From the NCBI RefSeq assembly GCF_022570735.2, contig NZ_JANCNS010000001.1, positions 186,001-250,000 on the forward strand: 64,000 nucleotides of DNA, given 5' to 3'. The stretch's first letter is position 1; each line of letters starts with the position of its first letter. Shown in pieces: positions 37,342 through 47,135 of the stretch. The position numbers and the translations under genes were made by a program. Origin of the DNA: Christiangramia oceanisediminis. Lineage in GTDB: Bacteria > Bacteroidota > Bacteroidia > Flavobacteriales > Flavobacteriaceae. The notes under the pieces are model-generated. The model had not been told where the DNA came from. It saw only the letters and a list, made by a program, of their open reading frames with translations, and did no database searches.

Positions 37342-38250
37342 ATGAAAAAATTCCTGACATTTCTTTTTATCCTGGCCGGGCTCCAATTAGCTGAAGCCCA
37401 GGAAATACTACTGGATAGCCTCTATCGCGTTCTGCCGGTACAAACCGAAACCTACGCTCAAAAAGATGGCGAAGAGCTTATAATCGATCTTTACTTCCCT
37501 GAAAAAAATGGTAATGAAAAACTGCCACTTATCGTCTGGATGCATGGCGGCGGCTTTGCCGGTGGAAGTCCGAAAAATCCGCAGGAAATAAGATTTGCAA
37601 AAATGGCCGCCTCTCGTGGCTATGCGGTAGGCCTAATTTCATACCGACTTGTTAGAAAAAACACCGAAACCGGTTTCGGCTGTGATTTTGATGCAGAAGG
37701 TAAATTAGAAACCTTCCAGATGGCAGCTGAAGATTTTATGGATTCGGCCTTATATATGAAACAGAATTCAGCAAGGTTCAATATCGATCCCGAAAAAATC
37801 ATAGCAGGTGGCAGCAGTGCCGGCGCCGAAGCGGTTCTGAACGCAGTTTACAATCCCGACCTGATGTTCGAGAACCAGGAAAAATATTCTGATTTAAAAT
37901 TTTCAGCAGTGATGTCACTTGCCGGTGCGATTGTGGACGCCAGATATATACATAAGGATAATGCCATTCCCGGTATCTTCTTCCATGGAACAGCTGATAA
38001 TTTGGTACCTTACGCCACAGCTCCCCATCATTATTGTGAAAATGAGAAACCGGGTTATCTGATCCTTGACGGCTCAAAAACCATAGTCGAAAAACTTGAA
38101 GATCTCGACACCTCCTATTTATTTTACACTTTTCAGGACGCCCGACATGAAATTTCAGGGATACCCTTTCCGCATTTGCAGGAGGTTTTTAGATTCCTAA
38201 AGGAAATAGCAATCAATAAGCATAAAATACAGTCAACAATTTACAAATGA
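37342..38250 (+). CDS. Secreted alpha/beta-hydrolase, carboxylesterase type
   Basis: 302 residues with a signal peptide (MKKFLTFLFILAGLQLAEAQ). Alpha/beta-hydrolase of the esterase/lipase type: oxyanion motif HGGG at residues 68-71, nucleophile Ser159 in GGSSAG, and late Asp/His candidates in FHGTADNLVPY and FQDARHEISG. It probably removes acyl groups from a carbohydrate, judging from its operon with a PHP phosphoesterase and GH2; the substrate is not known. The stop overlaps the next start as ATGA (38247-38250), so translation is coupled. Confidence 0.85.
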   Translation: MKKFLTFLFILAGLQLAEAQEILLDSLYRVLPVQTETYAQKDGEELIIDLYFPEKNGNEKLPLIVWMHGGGFAGGSPKNPQEIRFAKMAASRGYAVGLISYRLVRKNTETGFGCDFDAEGKLETFQMAAEDFMDSALYMKQNSARFNIDPEKIIAGGSSAGAEAVLNAVYNPDLMFENQEKYSDLKFSAVMSLAGAIVDARYIHKDNAIPGIFFHGTADNLVPYATAPHHYCENEKPGYLILDGSKTIVEKLEDLDTSYLFYTFQDARHEISGIPFPHLQEVFRFLKEIAINKHKIQSTIYK

Positions 38251-39419
38251 AAAAGACCCTACTAGCAATTATTTTTATCACAGGCCTGTTTTCTGCAACA
38301 GCCCAGGAACAAAAATGGTATAAAGGCAACCTTCATACCCATTCTTACTGGAGCGACGGAGATGAAGTACCAGAAATGATCATGAAATGGTACAAAAATG
38401 AAGGCTATGATTTCGTAGCATTATCAGACCATAACATCATCGCCGAAGGTGAAAAATGGAAGAAGATCAGCAAAGACTCACTTTACCAGCAAGCATTTCA
38501 GAATTACCTGTCTGAATATGGCGAAGATTGGGTTACTTATAAAAAAGATGAAGAAGGTTTACAGGTGCAGCTTAAGACCCTGGAAGAATTCCGTCCGCTT
38601 TTCGAAGAGCCCGAAAAGTTCATGATCTTCAAAGCCGAAGAGGTTACCTCTTACCTGGATGGTAAGGCCGTTCACATGGGTGCAATAAATGTTCAGGAAT
38701 TGATCGAACCCCGCGAAGGTAATACCATAGTGGAACTGATCCAGAATAACCTGGACGCTATTAAGGAACAAAGTGTGGAAACCGGCGAGCCAATTCTGCA
38801 GCACCTTAATCATCCTAATTTTACTTACGCGATAAAGGCCGAAGACATTATTCAGCTGGATGGTGAACGATTTTTTGAAGTTTTCAACGGTCATCCCTAT
38901 GTGAACAATTACGGCGACAGTATTCACGACAGTACCGAAACCATGTGGGACCAGGTGAATATCGCCTACCATGCAGAGGCTAAACCGCTCTTACTCGGAA
39001 TCGCCACAGATGACAGTCATCACTATCATAAGTTTGGCTTGAAATGGAGCAATGCCGGCCGTGGCTGGGTGGAAGTCAGGGCCAAGGAATTAACTCCCGC
39101 TGCGATCATCAATGCCATGGAAGCCGGTGATTTTTATGCCACTACTGGCGTCAAGCTTTCAGAATTAAAGAATGACGGGAATAAAATTTCTCTTGAGGTA
39201 AAGGCTGAAGAAAATGTGAATTACGAAATACAGTTCATCGGGGTGAAAAAAGGTTCCACCAAAAGCGAGATCCTGAAAACAGTAAAGGGAAGCAAGGCTT
39301 CCTACGAAATTCCTGAAAATGTGCTTTTTGCCCGGGCCAAGATCATTTCAGATAAACTAAAGAAGAACCCGTATAAAGAAGGCGACACCGAAGTTGCCTG
39401 GACTCAACCAATCCAATAA
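38247..39419 (+). CDS. Secreted PHP-domain metallophosphoesterase-like protein
   Basis: 390 residues with a signal peptide ending ATAQ. PHP fold: GNLHTHSYWSDG (His30, His32, Asp37), ALSDHN (Asp61-His62), FKAEEVTS, LNHPNF and the late TDDSHH motif together give the usual His/Asp metal cluster. PHP proteins hydrolyse phosphoester bonds, most often phosphodiesters or phosphomonoesters; a periplasmic one in a glycan operon may remove a phospho-substituent. Second gene of the esterase-PHP-GH2 operon, with 15 nt before the GH2 gene. Confidence 0.85.
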   Translation: MKKTLLAIIFITGLFSATAQEQKWYKGNLHTHSYWSDGDEVPEMIMKWYKNEGYDFVALSDHNIIAEGEKWKKISKDSLYQQAFQNYLSEYGEDWVTYKKDEEGLQVQLKTLEEFRPLFEEPEKFMIFKAEEVTSYLDGKAVHMGAINVQELIEPREGNTIVELIQNNLDAIKEQSVETGEPILQHLNHPNFTYAIKAEDIIQLDGERFFEVFNGHPYVNNYGDSIHDSTETMWDQVNIAYHAEAKPLLLGIATDDSHHYHKFGLKWSNAGRGWVEVRAKELTPAAIINAMEAGDFYATTGVKLSELKNDGNKISLEVKAEENVNYEIQFIGVKKGSTKSEILKTVKGSKASYEIPENVLFARAKIISDKLKKNPYKEGDTEVAWTQPIQ

Positions 39420-39434
39420 ATCAAAAAGTTTAGA

Positions 39435-42005
39435 ATGAAATTGCCCTACTCTCTTTTTCTATTTTTACTGATTAGTTCTTCCTTCCTGCATGCGCAGCGG
39501 ATCGAGAAGGCGATCAATTCTGGCTGGGAATTCCAGTTGGAAAATCAGGAGGAATCAACGACCGTAAACATCCCGCACAGCTGGAATTCCGAAGATGCTT
39601 TTAATGATGGTGCCTATTTCCGCGGAAAAGGTACTTACAGCAAGGAAATTTTTATTCCTCAAGACTGGAATGATAAGGCTGTCTTTTTGAAATTTGAAGG
39701 GGCTAACCAGTTTACCAAAGCCTATGTAAATGATCAGCTAGTTGGCGAGCATACCGGCGGTTATACCTCATTCGTATTTGAACTGACCGAACATTTGAAT
39801 TTTGGCCAGGCCAACCAGGTTAGGATCGAACTGGATAATTCCCATAACCAGGATATTCCGCCGCTGGAAGCCGACTTTAATTTTTACGGCGGAATTTACC
39901 GCGACCTGCAACTTGTAGTCACCGGGAAAAGTCATTTCACACTGGAAGGCCTTGGCGCAGGCACTCAATTGATCAAAACTCCTGAAGTGAGCGAAAACCT
40001 TGCTAAGGTGAAGTTTGAAGGAAACGTGGTGACTTCCGGGAAAGACCTGGAATTACAGGTAAGTATTAACGACCCTTCCGGAAACCAGGTTTCAGAATAT
40101 GACGAGTCTCTCAATTCCGAAGATTTTTCGATTGATTTTGAAATCGATAATCCGAAGCTTTGGTCACCGGATGATCCAAATCTTTACCTGTTAACTGCAA
40201 ACCTGATCGATCCAGATTCAGGAGAAATATTGGATACTTATATCTCGAATTTTGGTTGCCGCTGGTTCGAAGCCGATCCGGAAAAAGGATTTATCCTGAA
40301 CGGAAAACCCATCAAACTCATCGGTGCGAACCGCCACCAGGATTTTGAAAATATGGGAAATGCTGTTCCCAACTCTATTCATCGAAAAGATTACCAGATG
40401 ATCAAGGATATGGGCGCGAACTTTATAAGGACGGCCCACTATCCGCAGGACCCTGATGTGTATCGAATTTGTGATGAACTCGGTTTACTGGTCTGGACCG
40501 AAGTCCCCGTGATCAATGATGTGACCGATTCCGAAGCTTATCACCAGAATGCCGTTAACATGCAAAAGGAGCAGATCCTTCAGCTCTACAATCACCCTTC
40601 GATCGTTTTCTGGGGAATTATGAACGAGATCTTTATAAGGCTGGTATTTACACGAGATATACCAGAAGCGGATCAAAAGGCCAAGATCAAAACTTCCGTG
40701 GAGCTCGCGGAAAAACTGGAAGCAGCCACGAAAGAACTGGACACAACCAGATTAAGTGTTATGGCCCTGCATGAAAATGATATTTATAATACTTCCGGAA
40801 TTGCAGATATTACTGATGTCATTGGCTGGAACCTGTATTTTGGCTGGTACACACCCGGACTCAAAAACCTGGGAAAATTCCTGGATGAACAGCATCAGAA
40901 ATATCCAGACAGGCCTTTACTAATCTCGGAATATGGGCCCGGAAGCGATTCCAGGATTCAGACCAATGATCCGAAACCCTGGGATTTCAGCGAAGCCTAC
41001 CAATTGAAAAGTCATGTAAGCTACCTCAACCAGGTGATGGAAAGGGATTATATGCTGGGCATGGCAGCCTGGAATTTTGCTGATTTTGGTTCTTCAGGCA
41101 GACAGGATAGTCGGCCTTATATCAACCAGAAAGGTTTGGTAAACTTCGACCGCGAACCTAAGGATGTCTATTATTACTACAAAGCGCGCTTAACCGAAGA
41201 TGATTTCGTCTATATCGCAGGAAAAAATTTCGAAACCCGGATCATCGACAAATCTGAAAAAGTAAAACTGAAAGTCTTCTCAAATTCCGATCGGGTAAAA
41301 TTAGTCATTGATGAGAAAGTAGAAAAAGAAGCCTCAGTAACCGATAATATCGCCGAATTCGAACTGGACCTCGAGCCTGGAGAACATTCTGTAAAAGCTA
41401 TGTCTGGTGACGTATCCCATATTAGAAATCTTCTGGTTAAATTCAGAAATAGTCTGATAGCCGATATCGCCAACAATCCAATGCTCATCAATGTGGGAAG
41501 TCACAGCGATTTTGTAGATGATGAAACCGGTGAGATCTGGATCAGTGACCAGGCTTTTCAAAATAATGATTTTGGTTTTGTAGGTGGTGAAGTATTTCAG
41601 CAAAGCAGCAGCAAGTTCCAGGGAACGGCATCAAATATAAAGGTAACCACGAAAGAACCACTATTCCAGACAATGAGAGAAGGATTGCAGGCTTATAAAT
41701 TTGATGTTCCAAAAGGTCAGTATCGAATTTCACTATTGATGGCTGAACCAAACCGCGGCGCTTCCAGGGAAAACATCTACAATCTAGGGTCTGATTCAGA
41801 AAAATCTTCAGAAGGCATCAGGAGTTTTGATATCCTGATCAATGGAATTTTAGTTGAAAAGGATCTCAACCTGGCCCGGGATTACGGAATACTGCAGGCG
41901 GTGGAAGTTGAATATAAGATCAATTCAGAAGGCCCGGTGGAAATAGAATTCAGACCTCAAAATGGAAAACCGGTTTTATCTGGTATTAAACTGGAAAACT
42001 TATAA
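39435..42005 (+). CDS. Glycoside hydrolase family 2 enzyme (beta-galactosidase/beta-glucuronidase type)
   Basis: 856 residues, secreted (MKLPYSLFLFLLISSSFLHA). Order: GH2 sugar-binding beta-sandwich (about 25-165), immunoglobulin-like domain (about 170-275), TIM barrel (about 280-590), then C-terminal beta domains, one malectin-like (about 670-850). Acid/base Glu398 in FWGIMNEIF and nucleophile Glu499 in LLISEYGPG are both present, so the enzyme should be active as a retaining exo-beta-glycosidase. The sugar removed (galactose, glucuronate, mannose) cannot be decided by eye. Last gene of its operon; a strong terminator follows. Confidence 0.88.
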   Translation: MKLPYSLFLFLLISSSFLHAQRIEKAINSGWEFQLENQEESTTVNIPHSWNSEDAFNDGAYFRGKGTYSKEIFIPQDWNDKAVFLKFEGANQFTKAYVNDQLVGEHTGGYTSFVFELTEHLNFGQANQVRIELDNSHNQDIPPLEADFNFYGGIYRDLQLVVTGKSHFTLEGLGAGTQLIKTPEVSENLAKVKFEGNVVTSGKDLELQVSINDPSGNQVSEYDESLNSEDFSIDFEIDNPKLWSPDDPNLYLLTANLIDPDSGEILDTYISNFGCRWFEADPEKGFILNGKPIKLIGANRHQDFENMGNAVPNSIHRKDYQMIKDMGANFIRTAHYPQDPDVYRICDELGLLVWTEVPVINDVTDSEAYHQNAVNMQKEQILQLYNHPSIVFWGIMNEIFIRLVFTRDIPEADQKAKIKTSVELAEKLEAATKELDTTRLSVMALHENDIYNTSGIADITDVIGWNLYFGWYTPGLKNLGKFLDEQHQKYPDRPLLISEYGPGSDSRIQTNDPKPWDFSEAYQLKSHVSYLNQVMERDYMLGMAAWNFADFGSSGRQDSRPYINQKGLVNFDREPKDVYYYYKARLTEDDFVYIAGKNFETRIIDKSEKVKLKVFSNSDRVKLVIDEKVEKEASVTDNIAEFELDLEPGEHSVKAMSGDVSHIRNLLVKFRNSLIADIANNPMLINVGSHSDFVDDETGEIWISDQAFQNNDFGFVGGEVFQQSSSKFQGTASNIKVTTKEPLFQTMREGLQAYKFDVPKGQYRISLLMAEPNRGASRENIYNLGSDSEKSSEGIRSFDILINGILVEKDLNLARDYGILQAVEVEYKINSEGPVEIEFRPQNGKPVLSGIKLENL

Positions 42006-42020
42006 TCCAGATATAAAAAG

Positions 42021-42050
42021 AAAAAGGAGCTAATTTAAGCTCCTTTTTTT
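42021..42050 (+). terminator. Rho-independent terminator after the GH2 gene
   Basis: Perfect 11-bp stem (AAAAAGGAGCT / AGCTCCTTTTT), loop AATTTA, T tail. Confidence 0.9.
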
Positions 42051-42135
42051 ATGTATTATCGTTCTATATTCTCTTAGTCACTTATAGAGAAAATTAAATT
42101 CGGTTTCTGCCAGCGTCCTCAAAAGGAATAGAATT

Positions 42136-42173
42136 AAAAAGCCCCGGCGCTAAAGAATATAACTACCGGGGCT
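42136..42173 (-). terminator. Terminator at the end of the PUL, after the GH3 gene
   Basis: On the minus strand AGCCCCGG pairs with CCGGGGCT across an 18-nt loop and is followed by five T; 24 nt after the GH3 stop. Confidence 0.7.
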
Positions 42174-42197
42174 AACTAACTAAAAAACTAAAAGGAT

Positions 42198-44471
42198 TTA
42201 TTCATTAAGAGTAAAGCTTCCGGCAAAATCGGCATCAGAACTTCCTGAGATAAAGAAATCGAATTCTCCCGGTTCAAATACGTATTCGATCTGCGAATTA
42301 TAGAATTTTAGATCCTCAGGAGTGATGGTAAAAGTCACCGTTTTTGATTCACCCTTTTTAAGTGCGATCTTCTGGAAACCTTTCAATTCCTTACCTGGAG
42401 GAGTTACCGTTCTCACTTTGTCATGGACATAGAGCTGAACTACCTCTTCCCCATCATAATTTCCTGTATTGGTCACCGTAGCGCTCAGTTCAATAGAACC
42501 GTTGGCATTCAGGCTGGAAGAACTGGCTTTCACATCGCTGTATTCAAAAGTTGTGTAACTCAAACCGTAACCAAATGGCAATAAAGGTGAATTAGGAGAG
42601 TCCAGGTAATTGGTCTTGAACTTCTGAAATTCCCCACTTTCAGGACCAGGTCTTCCAGTTGTTTTCATTCTGTAATGAATTGGGATCTGCCCCACGCTTC
42701 TTGGCCAGCTATTGGTTAATTTTCCGGAAGGATTATAATCTCCGAAAAGCACATCGGCCACCGCGTTTCCGGCTTCCACACCAGGATGCCAGATCTGAAG
42801 TATACTTACCGGTAAATTCATTTCTTCAGAAATATCCAGTGGTCTACCGCTCATCAAAGCCAGCACAACAGGTTTCCCGGTATTTGCCAGTTCCCGGATC
42901 AGTTTTTTCTGACTGTCAGGAATCGTGATATCGGTACGGCTGGCAGCTTCCCCGCTCATTTCGGTAGCTTCACCAACCACAGCCACGATCACATCAGAAT
43001 TATTAGCCAGATCCAGAGCCTCCTTCAGTAGGGTTTCAGGAGACTCATCAGAGATCTGAACACGCTCGCCAAAAACATTTACTTTTTTGGCAAAGCTGGT
43101 ATCATTAGTAATATTAGCCCCTTTAGCATATTCAATGGTTGCATTTGGAGCTACATTTTTCATTCCTTCCAGGATTGGTACGGAAAGCTGTGGATTCCCG
43201 GTTGGTGCCCAGGTTCCCAGCATATTATTCTTATTATTAGCCAGCGGACCGATCAAAGCGATCTTCGCATTTTTGGCTAACGGAAGTGTATTCTTATGTT
43301 TTTTAAGCAAAACAAAGGAACGAGTAGCCGCTTTTCGAGCCAGGGCACGGTTCTCTTCGGTTAAAATATCCTTTTCAGGCCTGGTTTCATCTGAGTAAAG
43401 GTATGGATCGTTCAAAAGTCCAATTTTATGCTTGGCTTCAAGAATCCTTCTAGCCGCTTTGGTGATCTGCTCTTCGGAAACTTTTCCTTCTTCAACCGAT
43501 TTTTTCAGAGTAGTAAGAAAGCCTTCCCCTACCATATCCATATCCAGCCCGGCATTGATCGCCATTGCCGAAACAGCCTGGAGATCTCCCATTCCGTGGG
43601 CAATCATTTCGTTAACCGAAGTATAATCGGAAACTACAAAACCATCAAAGCCCCATCTTTCTCTTAGAAGATCGGTAAGCAGCCATTTGTTTCCTGAAGC
43701 AGGAATTCCGTCAATATCATTGAAAGAAGTCATCACACTTCCCACACCAGCATCAACCGCAGCTTTATAAGGCGGCAAATATTCGTTGAACATTTTAAGC
43801 CTGCTCATATCAACCGAATTATAATCCCTTCCAGCTTCCGGAGCTCCGTAAAGCGCCATATGCTTAACAGTCGCCATCATCGTATTAGGCGCAGCAAGAT
43901 CATCCTGCTGATAACCCTCTACCATAGCCTTGGCGATCTGTGAACCCAAATACGGATCTTCACCCGCACCTTCAGCTATACGTCCCCAGCGCGGATCACG
44001 GGCGATATCCACCATCGGTGAAAAGTTCCAGTTGATCCCATCTGCCGTAGCTTCTTTTGCGGCCATCATGGCTCCGCTTTTGATCAAATCCATATCCCAG
44101 CTTGAAGAAAGCCCCAACGGAATAGGATACGTGGTTTTATAACCGTGAATAATGTCTGATCCGATTAGAAGCGGAATCCCCAAACGTGAATTCTTTACCG
44201 CCAGTTCCTGGGCCTGTCTTACTTTCGCCGGACTCGAAACCCCGAAGACCCCTCCAACATTTCCAGCCTTGATCTTGGTTTCCACATCTTCACTAACCAC
44301 CGAACCTGTAGCGATCCCACCTCCCGGCGTTAACAGGTTTAACTGGCCTATCTTCTCTTCCAGCGTCATTTTTCCCAGCAATTCCTCCACCTCAGGAATG
44401 CGTTCCTGAGCCTGCAGATAGGAAAGCCCTGCAAAAAGGAAGAGAGCAACTGATAGCTTAAAATTTCTCAT
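42198..44471 (-). CDS. bglX: Glycoside hydrolase family 3 beta-glucosidase (BglX type)
   Basis: 757 residues, signal peptide ending YLQAQ, so periplasmic. Domains: GH3 N-terminal TIM barrel, GH3 C-terminal alpha/beta sandwich (about 390-610) and a fibronectin type III-like domain (about 670-745). Substrate-pocket motifs TVKHMALYG (KH at 203-204) and the nucleophile Asp282 in GFVVSDYTSV are intact. From family knowledge it is a retaining beta-glucosidase; because it sits behind three GH144 endo-beta-1,2-glucanases, sophorose and short beta-1,2-gluco-oligosaccharides are the likely substrates, as for the B. thetaiotaomicron homologue in a similar locus. Last gene of the PUL, 31 nt after GH43. 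Confidence 0.93.
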   Translation of the reverse strand: MRNFKLSVALFLFAGLSYLQAQERIPEVEELLGKMTLEEKIGQLNLLTPGGGIATGSVVSEDVETKIKAGNVGGVFGVSSPAKVRQAQELAVKNSRLGIPLLIGSDIIHGYKTTYPIPLGLSSSWDMDLIKSGAMMAAKEATADGINWNFSPMVDIARDPRWGRIAEGAGEDPYLGSQIAKAMVEGYQQDDLAAPNTMMATVKHMALYGAPEAGRDYNSVDMSRLKMFNEYLPPYKAAVDAGVGSVMTSFNDIDGIPASGNKWLLTDLLRERWGFDGFVVSDYTSVNEMIAHGMGDLQAVSAMAINAGLDMDMVGEGFLTTLKKSVEEGKVSEEQITKAARRILEAKHKIGLLNDPYLYSDETRPEKDILTEENRALARKAATRSFVLLKKHKNTLPLAKNAKIALIGPLANNKNNMLGTWAPTGNPQLSVPILEGMKNVAPNATIEYAKGANITNDTSFAKKVNVFGERVQISDESPETLLKEALDLANNSDVIVAVVGEATEMSGEAASRTDITIPDSQKKLIRELANTGKPVVLALMSGRPLDISEEMNLPVSILQIWHPGVEAGNAVADVLFGDYNPSGKLTNSWPRSVGQIPIHYRMKTTGRPGPESGEFQKFKTNYLDSPNSPLLPFGYGLSYTTFEYSDVKASSSSLNANGSIELSATVTNTGNYDGEEVVQLYVHDKVRTVTPPGKELKGFQKIALKKGESKTVTFTITPEDLKFYNSQIEYVFEPGEFDFFISGSSDADFAGSFTLNE

Positions 44472-44502
44472 TTTCTATATTCTTTAAAATTGGTAATTGG
44501 TT

Positions 44503-46308
44503 TTATTTTACTTCCTGGATCTCTGTTCTTTCAGAAATGCCGTTTTCATTAAATGCTTCAATGCTAAAGTAATACTTAGTATCACAATCCAGGTTTCTCA
44601 TGAGGTGTTCGTTCTTGTCATAAATAAGCCATGATTGGTATAACTTATCAGGCGCGATTCCCCAGCGAATATTATATCCCTGGGCGCCTTTAACCGGTTC
44701 CCATTCGAAGGTGGCATCTCTGCGATCTTTCTGTCGCCTTACTTGAAAGTCTTTTACCTTAGCAGGCTTTTTGCCAAGACCTTTTCCAAACACTCTAATT
44801 TCGGATAATGCCAGGTTATTGCCCGGAACCTTCAGGTTATTATAACGCACATACCTGGCCTCCACCGGCTGATTCAAAACGATATAGGCATTTGGCGAAT
44901 CTTCATAACTGTTGCTCCTGTCTTCCACCACTTTCCAGTTTTCACCGTCATTGGAGACTTCCAGAGTAAAGCGATGTCGAAGCCCTTCAGTTCTGGTATA
45001 AATTCCTGATTCCTCATCATGAAAATTCAGTTGAAAAGCATAGATATTTCCAGGATTCAGCATTTCAATTTCCACCCACTGATCATCATTATTGGCTTCA
45101 GCAACCCAGAAAGATTTTGGACTTTCATCGGTAAGAACTTCAGAAATGATCGCTCCTTCTGAATTTTTTTTCAATGGCATTTCAGTAATATCGAATTGGC
45201 CATCTGTGGAAGTACTTTTACTTATCTGCTTCATTGAAGACGAGACCGTAGCTTTTCCTTTATAGGAAAGCAACATCCAGCCTGTATGCTCTCCGGCTTT
45301 TGTTGGATGATCTGGCGCATATAGCGGATAATCTCCATAACTCGTATTGGTATACATCAGGCCTTCCTCGTCAAAATAAGTTGGAAACATACAAAGACGT
45401 CTCTCCCAGTGAGAGTTCGATGCCAGTGCCATGGTCGCGAAATGCCAGTATTGGCCGTTGGTTTGTTTTACCGTGATGCCATGACCGGCTCCGTTGGTAA
45501 AGCCTCCCGGCTTGAAACTGTAGGGATTGTTCTTCATGTATTTGAAAGGCCCCAGGGGAGTCTCTCCAATATAGGCTGCATCGGCATATACATTGAACTG
45601 GGTTCCGGGAGCCGCATATTGCAAATAGTATTTCCCGTCATGCTTGGTCATGGACGCACCTTCCATATAACCTTCCTTCAAAGTTGGGTGATAATTATTT
45701 TCACCAAAACGTTCCCAGCCATGTTCTTCTTCCACCAGGTTGATCAATTCTTTCTGAACCCCGGTTTCAATGAACCTGTCGTCTTTATCCAGCATTTTCA
45801 CCTTAAGCGGATGCACATTCGAGGAACCCCAGTACAAATAGGTTTTTCCATCGTCATCTATGAAAAGTTCAGAATCCTGGATGTTGTTGGTAATAGAGGC
45901 CGTAGGCGTCCATTCTCCTTTTTTAGGATCGTCGGTATACAGAATGCTTCCATATCCCGCAGGATCGCCCGCAAAATACACCAGAGAGTCTTTATAGTTA
46001 AAGGCAGTTGGTGCGTTAGAGCCTTCAAAAAACCATTGTTTCGGCTTGATGAATTCCCAGTTCACCAGGTCTTTAGAATGCCAGTAACCAAAAGAACGGG
46101 TTACGAACATAAAATATTCACCACGATACTCAATTACGGCGGGATCTGCCCCCGAACGATAGGAAATATTATTGGCTGAATTATATACCATGTAGGTATA
46201 ATCTATATCCAGCGGATTGATATAGGTTTTAGGCACCACCTCCTGCGCGTACGAGCTAAGACTGGCTAACATAACCGCCGTAAAAAGCAGCGACTTGATT
46301 CTTTTCAT
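44503..46308 (-). CDS. Glycoside hydrolase family 43 enzyme with discoidin and FnIII domains
   Basis: 601 residues from the ATG at 46308, which starts a signal peptide (MKRIKSLLFTAVMLASLSSYAQ). The ATG at 46332 overlaps the upstream stop (TAATG) and is a possible alternative. The five-bladed GH43 propeller carries the expected acidic triad: base Asp55 (SGADPAVIEY), pKa-modulating Asp145 (NIQDSELF), acid Glu216 (YMEGASM). Next come an F5/8 discoidin-like module (about 380-510, ARYVRYNNLK) and an FnIII domain (about 515-600). GH43 enzymes usually remove arabinofuranose, xylose or galactose, none of them part of plain beta-1,2-glucan, so this gene implies side chains. Specificity unknown. Confidence 0.85.
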   Translation of the reverse strand: MKRIKSLLFTAVMLASLSSYAQEVVPKTYINPLDIDYTYMVYNSANNISYRSGADPAVIEYRGEYFMFVTRSFGYWHSKDLVNWEFIKPKQWFFEGSNAPTAFNYKDSLVYFAGDPAGYGSILYTDDPKKGEWTPTASITNNIQDSELFIDDDGKTYLYWGSSNVHPLKVKMLDKDDRFIETGVQKELINLVEEEHGWERFGENNYHPTLKEGYMEGASMTKHDGKYYLQYAAPGTQFNVYADAAYIGETPLGPFKYMKNNPYSFKPGGFTNGAGHGITVKQTNGQYWHFATMALASNSHWERRLCMFPTYFDEEGLMYTNTSYGDYPLYAPDHPTKAGEHTGWMLLSYKGKATVSSSMKQISKSTSTDGQFDITEMPLKKNSEGAIISEVLTDESPKSFWVAEANNDDQWVEIEMLNPGNIYAFQLNFHDEESGIYTRTEGLRHRFTLEVSNDGENWKVVEDRSNSYEDSPNAYIVLNQPVEARYVRYNNLKVPGNNLALSEIRVFGKGLGKKPAKVKDFQVRRQKDRRDATFEWEPVKGAQGYNIRWGIAPDKLYQSWLIYDKNEHLMRNLDCDTKYYFSIEAFNENGISERTEIQEVK

Positions 46309-46331
46309 ATTTTGTAAACCGAACAAGTTCA

Positions 46332-47135
46332 TTAATCAGAATTTTTTTGTGCGAACAGCCAGGGCAATAAATTTGGTTCAGCAAAAGCCGAATCCCAGCT
46401 GTTGTGATTATCTTCAGGGTAGAGTGATAATTTTGCGTTACCTCCATGATGATTGATCTCCCTTGCCATAGTCTTGGATAAATGAGGCGGGACTATATCA
46501 TCTTTTTCGCCGTGAAAGATCCAGATTGGAAATCCGTATCGATATTCAGATGCGATACCCGGATTGGCACCACCACAAATGGCAAAGGCGGCCGCGAACA
46601 TTTGAGGCTTTTTATAAATGATCTCGTAAGTACCCATTCCGCCCATGGAGAGTCCGCCAACATAAACCTGGTCTTTTTTGACAAATTTCTTATCCAGAAA
46701 TGAATCCATCATTTGCATAACCAGGTCCAGCGAACGAGTAGGTTCCTCCTCATTCTTAAAATCGAACTGAAACGGCATGGTATCACGTTTTACCTCTACT
46801 TTGGCCCAGTAATCTTCTTTTGGAGCCTGCGGAAATATCACAAAAGCCGGAAATTCATTTCTGATTTCATCCTTTAAGAAAAGATCTGATCCATGCACCA
46901 GCTGGGCTTCGTTATCATTTCCCCGTTCACCGGCGCCATGAAGCACAAGTACCACCGGGTATTCTTTATCTTCTGAAAAATCCTTAGGATACAGAATCCG
47001 GTAATTCAGGGTATCCCTGCCTTCTATAAAATGTTCCTTTTTAAACTCTTCGCGTGCCTGGGCCGATAGTACCATTGGGAACATCAGCAGCACGGAACCG
47101 AACATGATCATCAAGTATTTCAATCTATTTTTCAT
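46332..47135 (-). CDS. Secreted alpha/beta-hydrolase (esterase/prolyl oligopeptidase-like)
   Basis: 267 residues with a signal peptide ending VLSAQA. Catalytic triad visible: Ser163 in GGLSMGGMG, Asp212 in FHGEKDDIVPP, His244 in EDNHNSW, with LVLHGAGERG as oxyanion region. Such proteins in glycan loci often act as carbohydrate esterases that strip acyl or phenolic groups. Its ATG overlaps the end of the upstream GH144 gene by 11 nt and its stop overlaps the alternative start of the GH43 gene, so it is tightly embedded in the PUL. Not related closely to the esterase at 37342. Confidence 0.85.
   Translation of the reverse strand: MKNRLKYLMIMFGSVLLMFPMVLSAQAREEFKKEHFIEGRDTLNYRILYPKDFSEDKEYPVVLVLHGAGERGNDNEAQLVHGSDLFLKDEIRNEFPAFVIFPQAPKEDYWAKVEVKRDTMPFQFDFKNEEEPTRSLDLVMQMMDSFLDKKFVKKDQVYVGGLSMGGMGTYEIIYKKPQMFAAAFAICGGANPGIASEYRYGFPIWIFHGEKDDIVPPHLSKTMAREINHHGGNAKLSLYPEDNHNSWDSAFAEPNLLPWLFAQKNSD

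Noticed and set aside
45409-46179. 256-codon plus-strand frame opposite the GH43 gene
   Set aside because: Antisense shadow; the minus-strand protein has intact GH43 catalytic residues and signal peptide.
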